Source of the DNA: Phascolarctobacterium sp.
GTDB lineage: Bacteria; Bacillota; Negativicutes; Acidaminococcales; Acidaminococcaceae
Direction: 5' to 3'
Assembly: GCA_020024105.1 (NCBI GenBank)
Contig: JAHHUH010000002.1
Location: 1 to 64,000 of the forward strand
Length of the DNA: 64,000 bases
The notes under the pieces were generated by a model. It had not been told where the DNA came from, searched no databases, and saw nothing but the letters and a program-made list of their open reading frames with translations. Made by a program: the position numbers and the translations under genes. Numbering within the stretch: the first letter of the stretch is position 1; every line of letters begins with the position of its first letter. This document shows, piece by piece, positions 53,064 through 61,677 of the stretch.

Positions 53064-53876
53064 TTACAATTTCTCGCCTGCTAGTAAATCAATCGTAACA
53101 AAGGAACACTCCTCCACGGACAGCATTCTCGCCGTCAGGCGACGCACACGCGCCTCATCAGCAGTGCAGCAGACCGTAACCCGGCCTACGCCCTCGTGCT
53201 GCAACAGGTTCTCAGCCGCCAGAGCCTCCTTAGCTAACCGGCTGGTAGCCTCTGCCGGATCAACAATAGTTACTCCAGAACCCATAACCTGGGCAATCTG
53301 CTCTCTGATAAAAGGATAATGTGTACAGGAAAGTATCAAAGCATCCACGCCGACCTCCTGTAAGGGAGCGGCATATTCCTTTACGGCAGCCATCAGCTTC
53401 GGATTAGTAAATTCTTCACCCTCGATTAATGGCACAAATTTAGGACATGCGACGGGAAAAACCTCCGCCGTAGGGTCCGCTGCCAAAATAGCTTTTCTAT
53501 GAGCATCCGTGCTAATAGTAAACTGGGTAGCAAATACGCCAATTTTCTTTTTTGTGCTAGCCTGAAGCAGTAGCTGCTCGCCCTTGGACATACCCACAAC
53601 GGAAAATTCATGTTTGCCCCGCAGGCTTTCCACTCCCAGCATAGTCAGTGTATTGCAGGCAATTACCACCTGCTTTACTCCCTGTAGTGCCAACCAGTCA
53701 ATAATTTCACCTACAAAAGATCTGATTTCCTTTTCGCTACGGCAACCATAGGGAGTACGAGCAGTATCTCCCACATATATAAAATTCTCGTGCGGTAATA
53801 ATTGGTGCAAGCATTTTAAAACCGATAATCCTCCCACACCAGAATCCAAAACACCGATTGGTGCATTGCATTGCAT
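53064..53876 (-). CDS. murI: Glutamate racemase
   Basis: 270 residues from ATG 53876 (AGGGGGCTTTGCTT upstream). GVLDSGVGGLSVLKCL opens the domain; catalytic cysteines lie in ACNTLTML and SCTHYPFI. It converts L- to D-glutamate for peptidoglycan. Start and end are intact, the length is typical, and it is monocistronic. Confidence 0.95.
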   Translation of the reverse strand: MQCNAPIGVLDSGVGGLSVLKCLHQLLPHENFIYVGDTARTPYGCRSEKEIRSFVGEIIDWLALQGVKQVVIACNTLTMLGVESLRGKHEFSVVGMSKGEQLLLQASTKKKIGVFATQFTISTDAHRKAILAADPTAEVFPVACPKFVPLIEGEEFTNPKLMAAVKEYAAPLQEVGVDALILSCTHYPFIREQIAQVMGSGVTIVDPAEATSRLAKEALAAENLLQHEGVGRVTVCCTADEARVRRLTARMLSVEECSFVTIDLLAGEKL

Positions 53877-53942
53877 AAGCAAAGCCCCCTTTTTACACAA
53901 AGATACACAGTAAATTATATCACTTTATATTATTAATAGCTA

Positions 53943-53989
53943 TAAAAAAGCATCTATCCTAAAGATATGCCCACTTTTGAATAGATGCT
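53943..53989 (-). terminator. Terminator of the RR-HK-SDR unit
   Basis: AGCATCTAT/ATAGATGCT stem with a long loop followed by six T on the minus strand. Confidence 0.7.
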
Positions 53990-53997
53990 AATAAGTA

Positions 53998-54747
53998 TTA
54001 TTTTGCGGTTAAACCTCCATCTACAGCGATAATACTGCCCGTCATAAAGCTGTTTGCCGGGGCCGCTACACTACAAATAACGTGAGCAATCTCCTCGGCC
54101 CGACCAATCCGCAGCAGGGGATAATCTGCCGCCATCTCCTCCAGCGTATAGCTTGCCCCACAGGCCTCCAGCTGCCTGGTCAGCAGCGGGGTCTGGACGT
54201 CAGCCGGACAAATGCAATTCACCCTGATATGAGGTGCCAGGTCTAAAGCTAAAGCCTTAGTCAGTGCTACCAAGGCTCCCTTGGAAGCACAATAAAGCGG
54301 ACAGCCGTAATTGCCGCTGATGCCTGCATCAGAAGCAATCGTCACAATGCTGCCACCGGTATAAAGCCGTGGCAGGGCCGCCTGAGTCAGCAGCAGCACT
54401 CCTTTGACATTGGTATCCATAATCTTGCTATAGCTTGCTTCACTAAGCTGCTCCAGTCTTTCCTCCAGATAAACACCGGCACTATGGATTAAAATATCCA
54501 CATTTCCCTCTATGCGGCTAATGGCCTGCCGACAAGCCTCTGTCTCAGTAACGTCACAGGGAAGATAAACAGCCTTAGCACCGGTTTCCTGCTCCAACTG
54601 AGCCAAAGCCTGCCTTCCACGGCTCTGTGACCTGCCCAAAAGATAAACTTTAGCACCATCCCTAAGCAGAAGTCTAGCCGTCGCCAGACCGATACCGGAG
54701 GTGCCTCCGCTGATAACCACTGTTAAATCCTTACAACCATATTGCAT
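53998..54747 (-). CDS. Short-chain dehydrogenase/reductase
   Basis: 249 residues. Cofactor loop SGGTSGIG, catalytic Tyr-Lys in LYCASKGAL, active-site Ser in SDAGIS. The RAEEIAHVICSVAAPANSFMTGSIIAVDGGLTAK ending is typical of FabG/SDR-type oxidoreductases. Its ATG is directly after the histidine-kinase stop with GAGGAAGC upstream, so it is transcribed with the two-component genes. Substrate unknown. Confidence 0.88.
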   Translation of the reverse strand: MQYGCKDLTVVISGGTSGIGLATARLLLRDGAKVYLLGRSQSRGRQALAQLEQETGAKAVYLPCDVTETEACRQAISRIEGNVDILIHSAGVYLEERLEQLSEASYSKIMDTNVKGVLLLTQAALPRLYTGGSIVTIASDAGISGNYGCPLYCASKGALVALTKALALDLAPHIRVNCICPADVQTPLLTRQLEACGASYTLEEMAADYPLLRIGRAEEIAHVICSVAAPANSFMTGSIIAVDGGLTAK

Positions 54748-56268
54748 TTAAGCTTCCTCCATTTTTTCCTTGGCCGGCAGCGTAATCGTTACCCGGGTAA
54801 ATTTTTCCGGCTCACTGCTCATGCTTAAGCCAATATCGTGCCTTAGGGCAATCTGCTTGGCAATAGCCAGTCCCAAGCCTGTACCATCCTTGTTCTTTTC
54901 ATTACGAGCCTTATAGAAGCGGTCAAAAACATGCTCCACATCTTTCAGCTGAATACCACAGCCATGGTCCGTAATCGTCAAGACATCCTTCTGCAGCTGA
55001 ACATCTATGCTGCCCACTTCCCGAGAAAATTTAATGCTATTCTGCAAAAAGACCAGCAGCATCTGCCGCAACCGGCCATAATCACCATTGATGATATAGA
55101 CCTCCGTATCCAGCAGTGCTGTAATCTGCAAATTTTTAGCCATACTGAGACGACGGCTGCTCCGTACCGCATCCTGAATAATATCGCAGAAATTGACCGG
55201 CTCCTTCTCCATGGGAAAATCCATATTCTGTAAACGGGATAAATCTAACAAATCATTAATCAACCTTTGGAGGAACACACTTTCCTTCAGCATCTGCTCG
55301 TGAAACTGGTCAACTTCCTCCTTTTCTGTTACGACACCATCCCGTAATGCCTCCAGACTCCCACGGATAACAGTTACCGGCGTACGCAGCTCATGAGAAA
55401 TATTCGCAATAAATTCCCGGCGCAGCTTTTCCAGCTTCTGACTTTCCTCATCCGCCAGCTCCAGGCGCTCTGCCAAAATATCCAGCGTATTAGCCAAATC
55501 TCCCACCTCATCATCCTGTTTAATTTGGCAGCGTACCCGGTAGTCCCTGTTAATGAGACGCTCTGCTATCAGCTTCATAATATTAAGACTACGGGTAAAG
55601 CGCCAGGAAATCAACATACTTAATAGTAGTAAAAGGACCAGAGCCGAAGCACAGCTGAAGAAAAGAATCTTAGTACCACCCCAGGCCGCCTCACGCAGAC
55701 CAGCTACGGGTGAATGCAGCATAACCACGGCCTGGACTTCTCCGTTTTTATCATAAACGGGTACGCCCACAGTCAACATGACATCATCCAGATAGGCATT
55801 ATAATCCTCAATCAGGAACTTTTCTCCGGAAAAAACCTGCTCCACCTTAGTCTTAATCTTCCGGGGCAGACGCTTATAGGCTTCATTAGGACTTTGTAAA
55901 ACCTGATGATGCATATGGTGTCCACCATCCATACCCCGATTTTTCCTTCTAATCCTATATACGGACTCAACATCCATATTAAGATTTTTATCCTTATCCA
56001 CTACCCAGACAATTTCCTGCGTAACATTATCCAGATATTTAATAAAATGGCTATTGGAAATACTATCTCCATAACGACGCTGCAGCTGCTCCATATTTTC
56101 ACTAATGACCTCAGCAATCTTAACAGCGCGTTCCTGCATTTCCTGCTTCTTGATTTCTACCAGATGCTGCTTAAAAAAATGGGAAAAGGCTATACCGATA
56201 CCCAAGGCGAAAACCAACAGCACAACGGTAAAATAAGAGGTCAGCTTCCAGGCGATCCTACTTCTCAT
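54748..56268 (-). CDS. Sensor histidine kinase
   Basis: 506 residues. First transmembrane helix at about 10-30, an extracytoplasmic domain to about 205 (with EAYKRLPRKIKTKVEQVFSG), second helix near 205-227, then HAMP. HisKA follows with the phospho-accepting His in NISHELRTPVTVIRGS, then HATPase_c (DHGCGIQL, RFYKARNEKNKDGTGLGLAIA). ATG 56268 after GGGGAGCTGATT, 11 bases from the response regulator. The ligand is unknown; the divergent Asp/His-rich gene suggests a metal or envelope signal. Confidence 0.92.
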   Translation of the reverse strand: MRSRIAWKLTSYFTVVLLVFALGIGIAFSHFFKQHLVEIKKQEMQERAVKIAEVISENMEQLQRRYGDSISNSHFIKYLDNVTQEIVWVVDKDKNLNMDVESVYRIRRKNRGMDGGHHMHHQVLQSPNEAYKRLPRKIKTKVEQVFSGEKFLIEDYNAYLDDVMLTVGVPVYDKNGEVQAVVMLHSPVAGLREAAWGGTKILFFSCASALVLLLLLSMLISWRFTRSLNIMKLIAERLINRDYRVRCQIKQDDEVGDLANTLDILAERLELADEESQKLEKLRREFIANISHELRTPVTVIRGSLEALRDGVVTEKEEVDQFHEQMLKESVFLQRLINDLLDLSRLQNMDFPMEKEPVNFCDIIQDAVRSSRRLSMAKNLQITALLDTEVYIINGDYGRLRQMLLVFLQNSIKFSREVGSIDVQLQKDVLTITDHGCGIQLKDVEHVFDRFYKARNEKNKDGTGLGLAIAKQIALRHDIGLSMSSEPEKFTRVTITLPAKEKMEEA

Positions 56269-56279
56269 AATCAGCTCCC

Positions 56280-56969
56280 CTATTTAAGCTCAAAGCCATA
56301 ACCTACACCCCAGATAGTCTTGATATCCCAACCTGGATGTTCATATTTATCCAGCTTTGCTCTCATCCTTTTGATATGGGAATCCACCGTCCGGCTTTCA
56401 CCTACATAATCATAGCCCCAGATGCTGTCCAGGAGATTATCCCTGCTAAAAACCTTAGTACTATTCTTGGCCAGGGTCCACAGCAGTTCAATCTCCTTCT
56501 TGGTCAGAGATACATTTTCTCCTCCTACCTGTACCGCATATTTATCCAGGTCAATGGACAGATTACTGATCTGGAAGCTCTTCTTTTTCTGCTGCTCCTG
56601 AACCTGCATCCTCCGCAGTACAGCCCTCACCCGAGCCATAACCTCGGAGGCGGAAAAGGGCTTCAAAACATAATCATCGGCGCCAATATCCAAACCCATA
56701 ATCTTATCGTAATCCTCACCACGGGCCGTAACCATGATAATGGGCACCGGTGAATGCTGCCTAATCCTTTTACATACCTCAAAGCCGTCCAGCTTCGGCA
56801 TCATCACGTCCAAAAGAATAACCACAATATCCTGCTCCTGTTCATCAAAAAGCTTGAGTGCCTCTCCACCGTCCAAAGCTATAACCGGCTCCAGGCCCTC
56901 TTTACGGGCATAGCTGGCTAAAATAGAAGTTATTTGTTTATTATCATCAGCTATTAAAATTTTATTCAT
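56280..56969 (-). CDS. OmpR/PhoB-family response regulator
   Basis: 229 residues from ATG 56969 (GGAGATGCTC upstream). Receiver domain with D54 (LLDVMMPKLDGFEV) and K103 (KPFSASE). The winged-helix DNA-binding domain follows (VSLTKKEIELLWTLAKNSTKVFSR, SRTVDSHIKRMRAKL). First gene of the unit, followed by the sensor kinase. Confidence 0.94.
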   Translation of the reverse strand: MNKILIADDNKQITSILASYARKEGLEPVIALDGGEALKLFDEQEQDIVVILLDVMMPKLDGFEVCKRIRQHSPVPIIMVTARGEDYDKIMGLDIGADDYVLKPFSASEVMARVRAVLRRMQVQEQQKKKSFQISNLSIDLDKYAVQVGGENVSLTKKEIELLWTLAKNSTKVFSRDNLLDSIWGYDYVGESRTVDSHIKRMRAKLDKYEHPGWDIKTIWGVGYGFELK

Positions 56970-57130
56970 GAGCATCTCCACTCTTTATTAATTTTTTACT
57001 TATATTATAATCAAAAAAATGCTTTTGATGCCATCTCCCACAAAAATAAATTCTGCTTTTTTACGATTAAAAACATATTTTTGTCATATCTTCCTGGTAA
57101 AATATATTTATCAAGGAAGGAGTTAAGCAA

Positions 57131-57670
57131 ATGTTGCACATAAATTTAAAAAAATCCCTATTGGTGGGTGCTGTCCTTAGTGCCTTAAGTCTGAATATGG
57201 CTTTTGCCGCTGATAATGTTACCACTAAGGCCATTTCCTCACACCAGCAGCTGACCGGCACAACTAAAAGTCTGGATGCTGATGATATTCTGGAAGATAT
57301 TTTTGATTTGGACGATATTGACAATCTGGATGATTTAAAGGATATCCTGAAAGACCACCATCGCCACCATCAACGTCACGACTGGGATGATGATGACGAC
57401 TGGGATGATAATGACGACTGGGACGATGATGATAGACGTCACCACCGTCATGAAATCCGCAAGGAAAGAAAAGAACGTGTTGACGAAGCAATGAAACATC
57501 TCTCCTCCAACCAAAAGAGGGAAGTTATTCGTTTTATTGAAAATGACCGTAAATTTCATAGGGAGCGCCGTGAAGCTCTACGCGAGATGAACGACAGACA
57601 GCGTCAGGCGGTCAAGGCCTATTACTACGGTCGCCATGGTCATCGTGGCTACGGCTGTCACAGAGGCTAA
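57131..57670 (+). CDS. Exported Asp/His-rich protein (Spy/CpxP-like features)
   Basis: 179 residues. Signal peptide of ~26 residues (ending NMAFA). An acidic region at about 49-70 (LDADDILEDIFDLDDIDNL) is followed by a repeated Asp/Trp/His block at about 78-108 (HHRHHQ..., DWDDDDDWDDNDDWDDDD, HHRHE). The C-terminal part has MKHLSSNQKREVIRF, which resembles the LTxxQ motif of Spy/CpxP, then a basic, glycine-tyrosine-rich end. Metal binding by Asp/His is likely but not shown. AAGGAAGGAGTTAAGCAA precedes ATG. It is divergent from the two-component operon, the arrangement of an envelope-stress or metal sensor and its target. Confidence 0.75.
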   Translation: MLHINLKKSLLVGAVLSALSLNMAFAADNVTTKAISSHQQLTGTTKSLDADDILEDIFDLDDIDNLDDLKDILKDHHRHHQRHDWDDDDDWDDNDDWDDDDRRHHRHEIRKERKERVDEAMKHLSSNQKREVIRFIENDRKFHRERREALREMNDRQRQAVKAYYYGRHGHRGYGCHRG

Positions 57671-57703
57671 GAGCCCTTCTTGCTAAATTTTAATAAGCTT
57701 ATT

Positions 57704-57747
57704 AAAAAAGCGTATGTTCTATTTCAAGAACATACGCTTTTTTTAGA
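57704..57747. terminator. Bidirectional terminator between the Asp/His-rich gene and ecfT
   Basis: AAAGCGTATGTTCT/AGAACATACGCTTT stem with A- and T-runs on both sides; the plus-strand T run overlaps the ecfT stop. Confidence 0.88.
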
Positions 57748-58411
57748 TCTTATCAATCCAGAACGGATAGGTACTCAGAATAATCGTCAACAATAAAGCC
57801 AGATAATCAGCTATACTCAAAGTATCCGCAGGCATATTTTTATAAGTATTTCCACCAAAGCCCTTTAATTCCATACTTAGCGCCAAGGTTTCAGATTTAG
57901 CCACAGCACGCATGACCAATGGCCGAATCACGACTAGATAGGCAAAGAAACGCTTGATAATATTGCCACGATTAGAATAGCCGCGGCAGCTTTGTGCATC
58001 CAGCGTAATCTCACTATCTGATAAAAAATTAGGAACAAAGCGCAACGCCGTTGTCAGCATGAAGGCATACTCACAGGGCAAATGAAAGCTGCATACCAAA
58101 GCCTTGGCAATATCCTGGATACGAGTTGCCGCCAATAGGCAAAGAAAGGCCGTAGCCATAACCATCATACGCAGACCACCAATTAGGGACATTTCCAAAT
58201 CAGTACCAAAAAGCAGCTGTAGCAGCACCATCATGCCGGTAAACACTGCCAATCCACCAATAGCTGCCATGGTCATTTTGTCGTGCTTAATATAAAGCAG
58301 GGAGGCCAGCTCCAGCACCAGAATCATGGCCACCGCCTCCACAGGTAGAATAAAAACCCAACCGGTGATGGCAATGGTTAAAATAATTTTTGTAAATGCC
58401 GTCAAAGTCAT
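57743..58411 (-). CDS. ecfT: ECF transporter transmembrane subunit EcfT
   Basis: 222 residues, five or six hydrophobic segments. The coupling motifs are present in family positions: LDAQSCRGYSN and LSMELKGFGGN (the Ala-Arg-Gly type loops that dock the ATPases). ATGA overlap with the preceding ATPase gene. Scaffolds the S-component and the two ATPases. Confidence 0.88.
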   Translation of the reverse strand: MTLTAFTKIILTIAITGWVFILPVEAVAMILVLELASLLYIKHDKMTMAAIGGLAVFTGMMVLLQLLFGTDLEMSLIGGLRMMVMATAFLCLLAATRIQDIAKALVCSFHLPCEYAFMLTTALRFVPNFLSDSEITLDAQSCRGYSNRGNIIKRFFAYLVVIRPLVMRAVAKSETLALSMELKGFGGNTYKNMPADTLSIADYLALLLTIILSTYPFWIDKI

Positions 58412-59217
58412 AGCTGCTCACCGCCTTTTCTGGTAACGGACTGACAAAATTCCTCCGGTGTAGCCGCATCCACACCAAAGGCCATCGCCAGCTCCACCAC
58501 GGTAGGCTTCCGTAAGCCCCATCTTTCAACTGGATATTTACCACTGAACAGCTGCTTAGGCGTATCATCAAAAACTAAATTACCACGATGCAGGACGATA
58601 GCCCGGTCAGCATAGCGCCGTACAATATCCATATCATGGGAAATAAGTACAATTGTTATTCCTCTATCAGCGTTAATCGCCTTCAGATAATCCATCATCC
58701 GCTCTTTTTCCAGGGCGTCCTGTCCATTTGTGATTTCATCCAAAATCAAAATACGTGGATTGAGGGCCAAAGCTGCCGCCACTCCTAGACGACGTTTTTG
58801 GCCAAAGGACAATAAACGGGGATATTCGTTACGCAGCTCACTAATACCCATAGCCTCTAGAGCCTCATTCACCTGACGGGCAACGGTTTCCTCCGTCAGC
58901 TTCTTGGCTCTAGCACCATAGGCCACCTCGTCGTAAACCGTATCCTCCAAAATCTGTAAATCTGGATTTTGGAAAACATAACCAATCTTATCAGCCAAAT
59001 CAGCAGGCTCCCTATTGACAATATCCTCCCCGTCAATAAGAATCTGTCCACTACGAGGATGGCAAAGCGCCATAAACAGACGGCTCAATGTTGTTTTACC
59101 ACTACCATTATGACCTAACAGAGCCACAAATTCTCCATCATTAATAGTACAGTCAATATCATTAATTACAGGCTGCCCACGAGTATAGGCAAAATTTACT
59201 TCCTTAGCCTCTAGCAT
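58408..59217 (-). CDS. ECF transporter ATPase (EcfA-type, second)
   Basis: 269 residues. Walker A GHNGSGKTT (about 35-43), Q-loop VFQNPDLQI, signature LSFGQKRRLGVAAAL (variant of LSGGQ) and Walker B ILILDEITNGQD. The C-terminal extension (FSGKYPVERWGLRKPTVVELAMAFG) is EcfA-like. Overlaps its neighbours by a few bases. Confidence 0.93.
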   Translation of the reverse strand: MLEAKEVNFAYTRGQPVINDIDCTINDGEFVALLGHNGSGKTTLSRLFMALCHPRSGQILIDGEDIVNREPADLADKIGYVFQNPDLQILEDTVYDEVAYGARAKKLTEETVARQVNEALEAMGISELRNEYPRLLSFGQKRRLGVAAALALNPRILILDEITNGQDALEKERMMDYLKAINADRGITIVLISHDMDIVRRYADRAIVLHRGNLVFDDTPKQLFSGKYPVERWGLRKPTVVELAMAFGVDAATPEEFCQSVTRKGGEQL

Positions 59218-60077
59218 CTGCAGCCCTCCTTTACAAAGCCGAATTTTTTCAGATCCGCCAGTGCTTCTTCCTCATTACACCAATCCCCCAGGCTTACCTG
59301 GAATTTTTCCTCCAGTCCCAATTTCACCTGCCACAGGGATGGCAGCAGCTGGCGCAGCTCCTGGTCCTCATACATTTTACGTGCAGCCACAGGAAAGCTG
59401 TCAGCAACAACCAGCTCACCCTCCTTTAAGGCTACAATATCCGTAATATAAGGCAATAGGTAGTCAATACGGTGCTCCACTGCTACAATAGTCGTACCAT
59501 AGGTACGATGAATATCATATATTAATTTATACAAGGAAATAGCTCCGTCCGGGTCCATGGCGGAAACAGGCTCATCTAACACAATAATCTCCGGATGTAC
59601 TGCTAAAATAGTAGCTAACAGCAGACGTTGCCTTTGTCCACCACTCAGCTCATCCAGCTGATAGGTTTCTCTGCCGGGCAGACCTACCTCCTCCAGAGCC
59701 TTACGGACTCTTTCCCTAACCTCCTGAGGATTAAAGCCATGGTTAAGAAGGCCAAAGGCAATTTCCTCCTCCGCCGTCAAGGAAACCAGCTGACTTTCAT
59801 AGTCCTCCATAATAAAGCCCACGCGCATGGCAATTTCTGAAACCTTTTTCTTGGATGTATCCTCACCCAGCACCTTGACTGAGCCATAATAACGGCCACC
59901 TAGATAATAGGGCACAATCCCAGTCATAGCTTTACAAAGGGTAGTCTTCCCCGCACCACTGGGGCCAGAAATAACCGTAAAACTACCTTTTTTTATAGTA
60001 AGATTTATACCCTGTAAGACAACATCGGATTTTTTATAGGCGTAATAAAAATTCTCCAGTTGAACAACCTTTTCCAT
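59211..60077 (-). CDS. ECF transporter ATPase (EcfA-type, first)
   Basis: 288 residues. Walker A GPSGAGKTT, Q-loop IMEDYESQLVS, signature LSGGQRQRLLLATI, Walker B IIVLDEPVSAMDP. The second ATPase overlaps its 3' end by 7 bases. Together they form the asymmetric ATPase pair that powers uptake. Confidence 0.93.
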   Translation of the reverse strand: MEKVVQLENFYYAYKKSDVVLQGINLTIKKGSFTVISGPSGAGKTTLCKAMTGIVPYYLGGRYYGSVKVLGEDTSKKKVSEIAMRVGFIMEDYESQLVSLTAEEEIAFGLLNHGFNPQEVRERVRKALEEVGLPGRETYQLDELSGGQRQRLLLATILAVHPEIIVLDEPVSAMDPDGAISLYKLIYDIHRTYGTTIVAVEHRIDYLLPYITDIVALKEGELVVADSFPVAARKMYEDQELRQLLPSLWQVKLGLEEKFQVSLGDWCNEEEALADLKKFGFVKEGCRC

Positions 60078-60649
60078 TACACATCATCCTCCTGGACAAA
60101 AAATAATTTACGCACAGATTCATACATCAGATGAATGACAATGGCATTAACCGCACCAATAGCCAAAACCACCGGCAGCATAGCATAAATCCACACGTGC
60201 AAGGGCAGGCCTAAAACCAGCATCAGAATATAGGTAAACAGAGAACCACTGACAACAGTCGCTACAAAGCAGGTTACCAGAGGACGCAGCTTCCATTTAC
60301 CCATGCTCACATGAAGCAGAGCCTTTACTAGAATACAGCAGGAAACCGCACCTGCTACCTCACTGGCAATATTTCCCAAGGGAAAAGCGGATTTAGAAGT
60401 CGGCACTAGAGTTACGCCGGCAATGAAGCCAATTCCCACCGACTGACTTAAAGTAGGGTTAGTCAGATTAATAACAATGGAATACATTGCAATCATCCAG
60501 TTAGGCGTTACGCCACCAATACTGGGACTGACTGTATGTAGAATAATACCAATAGCCAACAGCATAGCGGTAATCGCCACCCAACGGTAACCGTCCTTGG
60601 CCGCTTCTATTTCAATGAGCTGGGGAAGCTCTTTTTTATTCTCTTTCAT
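60077..60649 (-). CDS. ECF transporter S component (substrate unknown)
   Basis: 190 residues, five or six hydrophobic segments, TrpP/CD3073-like architecture. The polar N-terminal helix and ITAMLLAIGIILHTVSPSIGGVTPNW are in line with S-components; the substrate cannot be read from it. The first gene of a complete ECF operon (S, two ATPases, T), overlapping the first ATPase by one base. No riboswitch recognised ahead of it. Confidence 0.75.
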   Translation of the reverse strand: MKENKKELPQLIEIEAAKDGYRWVAITAMLLAIGIILHTVSPSIGGVTPNWMIAMYSIVINLTNPTLSQSVGIGFIAGVTLVPTSKSAFPLGNIASEVAGAVSCCILVKALLHVSMGKWKLRPLVTCFVATVVSGSLFTYILMLVLGLPLHVWIYAMLPVVLAIGAVNAIVIHLMYESVRKLFFVQEDDV

Positions 60650-60683
60650 TTTTACTGCCTCGCTTTTACTAGATTGTTATTTG

Positions 60684-60722
60684 AGTATAGCATTTTTGTT
60701 ACGCAGGGGCAACATTTGCCCC
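60684..60722 (-). promoter_or_regulatory. Promoter of the ECF operon with palindrome at the -35
   Basis: TTGCCC (60707-60712), 17-base spacer, TATACT (60684-60689) on the minus strand. The -35 lies inside the 17-base palindrome GGGGCAACATTTGCCCC (60706-60722), a probable operator. Confidence 0.6.
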
Positions 60723-60764
60723 ATTTCTTTTTCCTTTTAAAGAAATTTTGTAACAAATATAGCA

Positions 60765-60798
60765 AAATCCTGCCCATCAGTCTGGATAAGCAGGATTT
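60765..60798 (-). terminator. Terminator-like hairpin after folD
   Basis: AAATCCTGC/GCAGGATTT stem with a 16-base loop; the T tract is interrupted, so a weaker terminator. Confidence 0.5.
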
Positions 60799-60836
60799 AT
60801 ACTTAATTTATTTTTTTACTAGCTTCAAGCGACAGC

Positions 60837-61667
60837 TTAGAGCATACGTGTGAGAGCTTCCATAACCATCATATTACTAACTACACCCACACCACCGGGC
60901 ACCGGTGTAAAGGCACTAGCCTTAGCTACAACCTGAGGAGCAACGTCGCCCACCAGCTTACCGTCTACGGCATTAATGCCTACATCCACAATTACTACGC
61001 CCTCCTTAACCATTTCAGGTGTCACGAAGGCCGGCTTACCAATGGCAGCCACAATAATATCGGCTTCTTTAGTAAGCTCTGCCAAATTTTTTGTACGGGA
61101 ATGACAGATGGTAACAGTAGCATTCTTCTGTAGCAGCAGCAAAGCCACCGGCTTGCCCACTACATTACTGCGTCCCAGGACAACGGCTCTTTTTCCTGTC
61201 AGCTCAATACCATAATGCTCTAAAATAGCCATACAAGCCCGGGGAGTACTAGCAGCCCAGGGATTGTGTCCTGCCAGGAAGGCCCCCTGATTGCCCGTAT
61301 TCAGACAATCCACATCCTTCGCTGCCAAAACTGCGGCCCCAATCTTCGCATCATCAAGATGGGCGGGCAGGGGCATCATAGGTAGAATACCAGTAATCGT
61401 ATCGTCCTGATTCAAGCTGGTAATAGTCTCCAGTACTTCTGCTTCACTGCTAGCCTCCGGTAACAGCACTTCCTTAGCCTGACCGCCAAGACTAGTTATC
61501 AGTTTCATCAATCTGTTTTTATAAACATGGGAGGCTGGGTCATCACCAACTACAACAATAGCTAAAGTAACCGTCCGCCCCTGTAGCCTTGCCTGAGCAA
61601 TTTTAGCGGTAATGGCTTCCCGATATTTTTCGGCAACGGGCTTGCCCTGCATGAGTAATGTTTCCAC
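60837..61667 (-). CDS. folD: FolD-family methylenetetrahydrofolate dehydrogenase/cyclohydrolase with altered catalytic residues
   Basis: 276 residues, GTG 61667 behind GGAGGAGCAA. Fold motifs are present: VVGDDPASHVY, AKDVD (D120), VVLGRSNVVGKP and TPVPGGVGVVSNMM. The Lys normally four residues after the Tyr (Y49), essential in cyclohydrolases, is Leu53 (YKNRL). The Gln of the VQLPLP motif is Met97 (PMMPLP). So two of three catalytic residues are substituted, and the cyclohydrolase activity, perhaps also dehydrogenase, may be missing. It lies next to fhs (formate-tetrahydrofolate ligase), the preceding enzyme in the pathway. Confidence 0.85.
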   Translation of the reverse strand: METLLMQGKPVAEKYREAITAKIAQARLQGRTVTLAIVVVGDDPASHVYKNRLMKLITSLGGQAKEVLLPEASSEAEVLETITSLNQDDTITGILPMMPLPAHLDDAKIGAAVLAAKDVDCLNTGNQGAFLAGHNPWAASTPRACMAILEHYGIELTGKRAVVLGRSNVVGKPVALLLLQKNATVTICHSRTKNLAELTKEADIIVAAIGKPAFVTPEMVKEGVVIVDVGINAVDGKLVGDVAPQVVAKASAFTPVPGGVGVVSNMMVMEALTRML

Positions 61668-61677
61668 TTGCTCCTCC

